A stretch of 19,150 bases of DNA, taken from positions 1 to 19,150 of the forward strand of contig CAKOHK010000014.1 of the NCBI GenBank assembly GCA_934085595.1. The letters run 5' to 3'. How positions within the stretch are numbered: position 1 is the first letter of the stretch; each line of letters starts with the position of its first letter. The translations under genes and the position numbers were made by a program. Origin of the DNA: an uncultured Bacilli bacterium. Lineage in GTDB: Bacteria > Bacillota_I > Bacilli_A > RF39 > UBA660. Shown here piece after piece: positions 14,657 through 19,150 of this stretch. The notes under the pieces were generated by a model, which saw only the letters and a program-made list of their open reading frames with translations, was not told where the DNA came from and made no database searches.

Positions 14657-14704
14657 TTAATAGAACTTAAGGAGATTATAGATAATGCATATACATTTTT
14701 TCAT
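14657..14704 (-). CDS. Possible leader peptide upstream of the riboswitch
   Basis: A 15-codon ORF, MKKCICIIYNLLKFY, starts 6 nt after AGGTG, between the folT promoter and the riboswitch. The ribosome-binding site would lie at the very 5' end of the transcript. No family is known. It may be a chance ORF. Confidence 0.2.
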   Translation of the reverse strand: MKKCICIIYNLLKFY

Positions 14705-14722
14705 ATAAATCACCTATAAAAT

Positions 14723-14750
14723 ATTGTACGATTATTTTTGTGAATGTCAA
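14723..14750 (-). promoter_or_regulatory. folT operon promoter
   Basis: A perfect TTGACA (14750-14745), a 16-bp spacer and TACAAT (14728-14723). The predicted start near 14715 leaves about 70 nt before the THF riboswitch. Confidence 0.75.
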
Positions 14751-14782
14751 TATTTTTAAGTGTACTAAGTTTTTAAAGTAAT

Positions 14783-14809
14783 AAAAAGAACTAATTGTGT
14801 TTTAGTTCT
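14783..14809 (-). terminator. Terminator of the surface protein gene
   Basis: The minus strand carries AGAACTAA, a 7-nt loop, TTAGTTCT and a T run, starting 2 bp after the stop codon of the 713-aa gene and ending 33 bp before the folT -35. Confidence 0.85.
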
Positions 14810-14810
14810 C

Positions 14811-16952
14811 TTATTTGTTTTTATTTCTTATTACTATAATTCCAGAGCCACCAGATGCTCCATAGCCTCCACCGCCTCCAGTGTTAGCTGTTCCTGCCGT
14901 GTATGCTCTTCCGCCTCCGCCAGCTCCTCCGCTTCCAGAGCTTCCAGTATTCCCTCTACACGTTCCTGGTTTTCCAGCTCCTCCTCCGGAATATAAAGTA
15001 GCGCCTGATTCGCCAAACTCACGAGTGGTACTTCCTTGCCCAAGGCCTACGAATAATAAGGTCCCTCCAGAGCAATAACTTTTTTGAATGCTGTTATCTT
15101 GTCCCCAGTGTCCTGTATATCCGTTACCGCCATCAGAGCCTCCTCTTCCGCTTTCAAGTCCTCCATCCCAGTTATTACATTGACATGTTGGTCCTTTTTC
15201 TTGTTGCCCATATATACCATTTCCACCACCGGAGCCACCATTGCCTCCTTTACATTGTCCATCGCTATAATAATTTGCATTACAAATATTTATTCTTGAG
15301 CCACAGCTACCTGAAGAGTAGCCTCCATCTGCTTTATAACTTGTGTTTATTAAATATGTTGTTCCGCCTCTTGCACCAACGCTGCCTCCGTAAGCAACAT
15401 ATGCTGTGTATGAGCCACTTTCAACTACAATATTAGAGTATGTTTTAGTGTAGCCTCCACCGCCACCTCCGACAGCGTTACCACTACCTCCTCCAGCTCC
15501 ACCTCCAACAGTGAATATATCTATTTTCATTTTTCCACCGACTTTTAAAGTTCGTGAGCCTGCGGTTAAAAACTTTACTTTCCAGTTAACTGTATTTATA
15601 TTTTCTACTTGACAGCTGCCGTTATATTCTAACTGATATGGTGCTGAACCTTGTACATAATTATTACATTTTATGCTTGTAAGAATAGTTATTTCTGCAT
15701 TTTTATAGTGAGCATAAATTGTTAAATCACTTGTTGCTGTACTGTTTTCTGTTATTTTCGTTCCACCTGTAGGAGATGTGTACCATCCATCAAACAATAG
15801 TGTTAAATGACTAGGTGTACATAATGTTCCGAATGCTTGATTATGTGATATAGTTTTTGAAGTGCATCCGCTTCCTCCATTATTATTATAAGTTAATGTG
15901 TACTTATTTAGTGACCATTTTGCAGTTAAAGTAGTATCTTTAGTCATTATAGTACTACTTGTTACTTGATTATTGTTTTCATCATACCAGCCTAAGAAAG
16001 TATGTCCATTTTTACTAGTTGAACATAGTGCTCCATATGTTTCACCATATTTGATACTTTTTTTAGAACATGATGTTCCACCGTCAGTATTATATGTAAG
16101 AGTGTATGTAACTGGTTCCCACTTAGCATAAAGAGTAATATCGTTTTTTACTATATCAGTACTTTCAATTTTAGTTTCATATGTTTTACTAGTATACCAT
16201 CCATCAAAAGTATAATTGTCTTTACTAGGAGTACATAAATCGCCATAAGCTTGCCCTTTTTGGATACTATCACTCGCGCATCCTCTACCACCATTATTAT
16301 CAAAAGTTATCTTTTTCATATCTTTTTCAAATGATACATAACAGTCCATATCATCACTAACAGATAATAATGTTAAAGTATTATTATCATTTAACATACC
16401 ACATGTATTAGAAGAATACTTATATCCAAGAGATGGAATATATTCAAAACTAACTCTATCTAAATATCCAGCATACACTTTATTTTTATTAACTTTTCCC
16501 ATACTTTCATCTGTACTAAATAAACTAACTATATACATATTTGTAAATCTCCATGGATCTTTATATGTACCTTTACCTGTAATTTTAGTTCCTTTTTTTA
16601 CATATTCAGTAACTCTTATATTACTATCATCACTATTACTATTATCAGATATCTTTTTACCACTAATCTCCCAGTATGAAAAAGATGCTGTAAGATAACT
16701 TAAATTATTTATTTTTGATGTATTAACTTCATAATTATTTATAAGTCCTCCAGTAATAAACTTATTATCATAACTTATATTTTTATTATTATATATAAAT
16801 GGAACTCTATCTTCTTTTATTAAATATATTTCATTCTTAACATTATCATTTATATAATTATTAGAAACACTTATAGTATCATTAAAAGAATATGCTTTTA
16901 CATTTATTATCATAAATAACATCATTAAAATACTTATAATTATCTTTTTCAC
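14811..16952 (-). CDS. Secreted surface protein: Listeria-Bacteroides repeats plus glycine-rich domain
   Basis: A 713-aa exported protein. It has a signal peptide (about 1-20, cut after VKA) and an N-terminal domain of unknown fold (about 21-210). Three InlB B/Listeria-Bacteroides repeats follow (about 213-278, 281-346, 350-415), each with the NNGG/TDGG and FDGWY/FLGWY landmarks. A bridging segment with TSIKCNN and GSCQVEN leads to a long Gly-rich domain (about 459-708) starting IDIFTVGGGAGGG, a type known from phage-tail tips and Firmicute surface proteins. Each repeat carries two cysteines (C...LC), and the Gly-rich part adds more. There is no LPXTG motif or C-terminal helix, so attachment is unclear. 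The start is GTG with AGGTGA 5 nt upstream. Likely an adhesin or surface-coat protein (inference). It is a single-gene unit with promoter and terminator. Confidence 0.8.
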   Translation of the reverse strand: MKKIIISILMMLFMIINVKAYSFNDTISVSNNYINDNVKNEIYLIKEDRVPFIYNNKNISYDNKFITGGLINNYEVNTSKINNLSYLTASFSYWEISGKKISDNSNSDDSNIRVTEYVKKGTKITGKGTYKDPWRFTNMYIVSLFSTDESMGKVNKNKVYAGYLDRVSFEYIPSLGYKYSSNTCGMLNDNNTLTLLSVSDDMDCYVSFEKDMKKITFDNNGGRGCASDSIQKGQAYGDLCTPSKDNYTFDGWYTSKTYETKIESTDIVKNDITLYAKWEPVTYTLTYNTDGGTSCSKKSIKYGETYGALCSTSKNGHTFLGWYDENNNQVTSSTIMTKDTTLTAKWSLNKYTLTYNNNGGSGCTSKTISHNQAFGTLCTPSHLTLLFDGWYTSPTGGTKITENSTATSDLTIYAHYKNAEITILTSIKCNNYVQGSAPYQLEYNGSCQVENINTVNWKVKFLTAGSRTLKVGGKMKIDIFTVGGGAGGGSGNAVGGGGGGYTKTYSNIVVESGSYTAYVAYGGSVGARGGTTYLINTSYKADGGYSSGSCGSRINICNANYYSDGQCKGGNGGSGGGNGIYGQQEKGPTCQCNNWDGGLESGRGGSDGGNGYTGHWGQDNSIQKSYCSGGTLLFVGLGQGSTTREFGESGATLYSGGGAGKPGTCRGNTGSSGSGGAGGGGRAYTAGTANTGGGGGYGASGGSGIIVIRNKNK
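15708..16316 (-). repeat. Three tandem Listeria-Bacteroides (B-repeat) units
   Basis: Three protein-level repeats of about 66 residues in the surface protein. Shared landmarks are a beta strand ending Asn/Asp-Gly-Gly, a first Cys 2-3 residues later, A-[YF]-G-x-L-C (TYGALC in the second), then F-[DL]-G-W-Y and a final TLYAKW, TLTAKW or TIYAHY. The units have diverged at the DNA level, so recent slippage is not suggested. Confidence 0.8.
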
Positions 16953-16983
16953 GCTATCACCTATTTTAATGTTATCATAAATA

Positions 16984-17011
16984 ATTATAAAATGAAATAT
17001 TATACTTGCAA
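16984..17011 (-). promoter_or_regulatory. Promoter of the surface protein gene
   Basis: TTGCAA (17011-17006), a 16-bp spacer and TATAAT (16989-16984). The predicted start near 16977 is about 15 nt before the AGGTGA site. A second TATAAT (17004-16999) lies inside the spacer but has no good -35. The -35 hexamer is palindromic and is also the -35 of the divergent tRNA promoter. Confidence 0.55.
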
Positions 17012-17034
17012 AAAAAATTTTTTAATGTTATGAT
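17006..17034 (+). promoter_or_regulatory. tRNA-Glu promoter
   Basis: TTGCAA (17006-17011), a 17-bp A/T-tract spacer and TATGAT (17029-17034) preceded by TGT, placing the start about 8 nt before the mature tRNA 5' end. Confidence 0.7.
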
Positions 17035-17048
17035 TTATAGGTAGTTAT

Positions 17049-17124
17049 GGCCTATTGGTGAAGCGGTTAACACATCGCCCTCTCAAGGCGACATTCATGG
17101 GTTCAAGTCCCATATAGGCTACCA
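17049..17124 (+). tRNA. tRNA-Glu (anticodon CUC)
   Basis: A 76-nt cloverleaf with CCA encoded. The acceptor GGCCTAT pairs with ATAGGCT (G-U at 1:72). The D arm GTGAAGCGGTTAACAC is characteristic of tRNA-Glu. Anticodon stem TCGCC/GGCGA encloses the loop CTCTCAA, so the anticodon is CUC, reading GAG. The T arm is ATGGG-TTCAAGT-CCCAT, with discriminator A. A promoter lies upstream and a terminator downstream, so this is a single-tRNA transcript. Confidence 0.95.
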
Positions 17125-17134
17125 TAAGTATATT

Positions 17135-17166
17135 AAAACTAAGTAAATGTCTTACTTAGTTTTTTT
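17135..17166. terminator. Bidirectional terminator, tRNA-Glu / GNAT
   Basis: A perfect 12-bp stem (AAAACTAAGTAA with TTACTTAGTTTT, loop ATGTC) is followed by a T run on the plus strand and by TTTTAATA on the minus strand. It lies between the convergent tRNA and acetyltransferase genes and can serve both. Confidence 0.85.
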
Positions 17167-17169
17167 ATT

Positions 17170-17775
17170 TTAGAATAATTGATTATCATTTTGAACTTTT
17201 TCTTTGTAAGGGAAGTTTTTATCATATTCGTTTGCTTCTTCTTCACTTACTATATAACATTCTGGATCGCTATATAATGCATGCTCATTTTCATATTTAC
17301 TTTCATCGAATATACGAATTAATAAAAATGAATCATCTTCTTCATAACCTTTATAATATATGTTATATAGTGATGCTTTAACAAAACCATATTTTTTGTA
17401 ATATTCTTCATTTCCTGATATTATTATTTCATTATAACCAAGGCTTTTTGCTTTATCCATAGTATAATTAATCAGTTTTTCTGCATAGCCTTTTTTTTGA
17501 TATTTTGGATGAACACTAACTGGACCGAAAGTTAAAATATTTTTAGTTGTATTATCATCATATGTAAGTTTACCTATAGCATAAACTATACTAGCAATTA
17601 TTTTTCCATCTTCTTCTATTACATAATCAAGTGGTGCTACAAAACTTTTATCATTTCTAAGTTTATGAAGAACATAATGCTCTATACATCCAGGTCTATA
17701 AATATTATAAAATGCTTCTCTAACTAAAGCTTCGTTTTCAAAATAATCTTTTTCTTCTTCTTTTCTTATAATCAT
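17170..17775 (-). CDS. GNAT family N-acetyltransferase (YhbS-like)
   Basis: A 201-aa acetyltransferase of the GNAT superfamily, transferring acetyl from acetyl-CoA to an unknown amine. The core fold spans about 1-155. The acetyl-CoA pyrophosphate-binding motif A is GPVSVHPKYQKKGYAEKLI (84-102), with the Q-x-x-G-x-A signature at 93-98. YYKKYGF (125-131) is the usual motif B end, and the overall pattern resembles the YhbS group. The C-terminal 45 residues are acidic and specific to this protein. The ribosome-binding site is GGAGGA, 6 nt before ATG. It is divergent from tmcAL and convergent with tRNA-Glu. A 24-bp palindrome lies just upstream. Substrate unknown. Confidence 0.85.
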   Translation of the reverse strand: MIIRKEEEKDYFENEALVREAFYNIYRPGCIEHYVLHKLRNDKSFVAPLDYVIEEDGKIIASIVYAIGKLTYDDNTTKNILTFGPVSVHPKYQKKGYAEKLINYTMDKAKSLGYNEIIISGNEEYYKKYGFVKASLYNIYYKGYEEDDSFLLIRIFDESKYENEHALYSDPECYIVSEEEANEYDKNFPYKEKVQNDNQLF

Positions 17776-17786
17776 ATTTTCCTCCG

Positions 17787-17810
17787 TAATTTATTAATAT
17801 TAATAAATTA
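17787..17810. repeat. 24-bp perfect palindrome upstream of the GNAT gene
   Basis: Two 12-bp halves (TAATTTATTAAT and its complement) form a gapless perfect palindrome directly before the ribosome-binding site of the acetyltransferase gene. It is a candidate operator for a dimeric regulator. It is entirely A/T, so chance symmetry in AT-rich DNA is more likely than usual. The remaining divergent gap (17811-17892) holds no clear feature I can support; no convincing GNAT promoter was found. Confidence 0.55.
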
Positions 17811-17892
17811 GCCCGAGTTCCATATCACCTATAATATAATTATAAAACAAACAATTCACCTCATATTTATAATAGCACTTATCTTTTAGTCA

Positions 17893-17921
17893 TTGCAAGA
17901 AAATATTAAAATGTGTATAAT
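17893..17921 (+). promoter_or_regulatory. tmcAL promoter
   Basis: TTGCAA (17893-17898), a 17-bp spacer and TATAAT (17916-17921). The predicted start near 17928 is only a few bases before the GGGAGG site, so the mRNA leader is very short. The upstream in-frame ATG at 17893 falls inside this promoter and cannot be the start. Confidence 0.75.
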
Positions 17922-17940
17922 TATGAAAAAGGGAGGAATT

Positions 17941-19071
17941 ATGAAAGTAATTGGAATAGTATGTGAGTATAATCCATTTCATAATGGGCATAAGTATCAA
18001 ATAGAAAAAATAAAAGAAAAATATAAAGATTCTATAATAGTTTTATGTATGTCTTCTTCTTTTACTCAAAGGGGAGAAATCAGTGTTATAAATAAGTTTG
18101 ATAAGACTAAGATTGCTCTTAATAATGGAGCTGATTTAGTAGTAGAACTTCCATATATTTATACAGTAGAATCTTCTGATATATTTGCTAAATATGCTTT
18201 AGAAATATTAAATTATTTAAAAATAGATGAATTATGTTTTGGATGTGAATCAGATAATATAGATGATTTAATTAATAATGCTAATATACAGTTATATAAT
18301 GAAACATATGATGTTAAAGTTAAAAAATATATGAATGAAGGGTATAACTATCCTACTTCTCTTAATAAAGCTTTAATAGATTTAGGTGGTAAAAATATAG
18401 ATAAACCTAATGATACTTTAGCTTTATCATATATTAGAGAAATTATTAAAAATAAATATAATATAGAATTATTTAATATACAAAGGAACAATGATTATAA
18501 CGATATAATATCTGATAGTGATATAGTATCTGCATCTAATATAAGAAATAAAATAAAGAATAATATAGATATTCAAAAATATGTACCAAATGATGTATAT
18601 GAAGTACTTAAAAATAAAAAAGATAGTGATGATTTTAAATATTTAAAATATAGAATAATTAGTGATAAAAACTTAAGTGATTATTTAGATATTGAAGAAG
18701 GAATAGATAATAGAATTAAAAAATATATAAGTTTATCTAATGATAAAAATGAATTAATAGAAAATATTAAAACTAAAAGATATACTTATAGTAAGATTAA
18801 TAGAATATTAAATCATATATTATGTGGTATTAAAAAAGATGATTTTGTAGATACATTAGAATATATTAGAGTACTTGGATTTAGTAAAAAAGGAAAAGAA
18901 TATTTAAGTAGTATTAAGAAAAATATTAGTATTCCTATATTAAATAGTTATGATAAGAATTATAAAGCTCTTCTTATAGAGTATAAAGTAACTCTAGTAT
19001 ATTCTCTTATTTATGAGGATATTATGAAAGATGAAGTATCTTTAAAACCAATTAAAAACTATGAAGATTAA
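17941..19071 (+). CDS. tmcAL: tRNA(Met) cytidine acetate ligase
   Basis: A 376-aa cytosolic enzyme of the TmcAL (YlbM) family, a nucleotidyltransferase-fold ligase that uses ATP and acetate to form N4-acetylcytidine at wobble C34 of elongator tRNA-Met. The N-terminal motif GIVCEYNPFHNGH (5-17) contains the HxGH-type active site. SSSFTQRGE (38-46), KPNDTLALSYI (155-165) and SASNIR (197-202, the ISTxxR-like motif) follow. The start at 17941 is set by GGGAGG just upstream and by homology beginning at MKVIGIVCEYNPF. Proteins of the family are usually about 390-420 aa, so this is slightly short but appears complete. An IS end begins 9 bp after its stop and no terminator is visible between. Confidence 0.93.
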   Translation: MKVIGIVCEYNPFHNGHKYQIEKIKEKYKDSIIVLCMSSSFTQRGEISVINKFDKTKIALNNGADLVVELPYIYTVESSDIFAKYALEILNYLKIDELCFGCESDNIDDLINNANIQLYNETYDVKVKKYMNEGYNYPTSLNKALIDLGGKNIDKPNDTLALSYIREIIKNKYNIELFNIQRNNDYNDIISDSDIVSASNIRNKIKNNIDIQKYVPNDVYEVLKNKKDSDDFKYLKYRIISDKNLSDYLDIEEGIDNRIKKYISLSNDKNELIENIKTKRYTYSKINRILNHILCGIKKDDFVDTLEYIRVLGFSKKGKEYLSSIKKNISIPILNSYDKNYKALLIEYKVTLVYSLIYEDIMKDEVSLKPIKNYED

Positions 19072-19080
19072 GTTTGAACT

Positions 19081-19150
19081 TGTCAATAAAAAGTAGACAG
19101 TAAAAAACTTTTATTTAAACCCTAGTTGAGTTCTATACTCAATTGGGGTT
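19081..19150 (-). mobile_element. Right end of an IS3-family insertion sequence (partial)
   Basis: TGTCAATAAAAAGTAGACA (19081-19099) resembles terminal inverted repeats of the IS150-like branch of IS3 elements, which begin TG and contain an AAAAAGT-AGACA core. It is followed by the 3' end of a transposase gene on the minus strand, as expected for the right end. The left end and any target duplication lie outside the window. Confidence 0.7.
19111..19150 (-). CDS. IS3-family transposase, C-terminal fragment (cut by window edge)
   Basis: The last 12 codons of a minus-strand gene encode TPIEYRTQLGFK and a stop. P-[VI]-E-Y-R-x-Q is the typical C-terminal end of the IS3-family OrfB (DDE) transposase. 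The remainder lies past position 19150, so intactness cannot be judged. Confidence 0.75.
   Translation of the reverse strand, partial: TPIEYRTQLGFK

Noticed and set aside
14834..15436. Several overlapping open frames on both strands inside the glycine-rich region
   Set aside because: They are shadows of GC-rich Gly codons of the 713-aa gene. None has a ribosome-binding site or sensible composition.
17893..17940. Extended start for tmcAL adding 16 residues
   Set aside because: The upstream ATG lies within the promoter, and the extra residues have no homology. The ATG at 17941 has a strong ribosome-binding site.
1..19150. CRISPR array, prophage or toxin-antitoxin module
   Set aside because: No regularly spaced direct repeats, cas genes, integrase or typical toxin-antitoxin pair were seen. 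The glycine-rich domain alone is not evidence of a prophage.

Overview
The window is a low-G+C segment that looks like a Firmicutes/Tenericutes-type chromosome (inference: uncultured Bacilli, RF39- or Erysipelotrichales-like). The evidence is very AT-rich intergenic DNA, strong purine Shine-Dalgarno sites, sigma-A-type promoters, the Bacillus gene order rplJ-rplL-ybxB-rpoB-rpoC, an L10 leader, a tetrahydrofolate riboswitch and a folate ECF transporter. Trp is encoded by TGG and the long genes are intact under the standard bacterial code, so this is not a UGA=Trp mycoplasma.

Layout. Almost all genes lie on the minus strand and read right to left. (1) 19081-19150: the right end of an IS3-family insertion sequence, directly after tmcAL (plus strand, tRNA-Met acetate ligase). 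(2) 17049-17775: a plus-strand tRNA-Glu(CUC) and a convergent GNAT acetyltransferase sharing a terminator. (3) 14811-16952: a secreted 713-aa surface protein with three Listeria-Bacteroides repeats and a large glycine-rich end. (4) 12635-14750: a folT-ecfA-ecfT folate uptake operon with promoter and THF riboswitch. (5) 3362-12527: the rplJ-rplL-rsmC-like-rpoB-rpoC operon with promoter, L10 leader/attenuator, a second terminator after rplL, an internal rpoBC promoter and a terminator. (6) 77-3256: a small surface-appendage cluster, with a TasA/SipW-type exported protein, a cysteine-rich Flp-like pilin, a TadE-like protein, a TadZ/CpaE-like protein with a broken P-loop, and a membrane-anchored exported protein, closed by a terminator. 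(7) 1-36: a promoter firing out of the window whose spacer contains 11 consecutive G.

The most interesting signals are two promoters with perfect TTGACA and TATAAT hexamers but 19-bp spacers, each carrying a slippage-prone repeat (G11 at the left edge, (TA)5 before the TasA-like gene). Both suggest phase-variable surface expression. Also notable are RpoB residues that match classical rifampicin-resistance substitutions, an ECF ATPase without its H-loop histidine paired with a short EcfT, and a pilus-type ATPase without its P-loop lysine. Everything here comes from reading the sequence; no database search was run.
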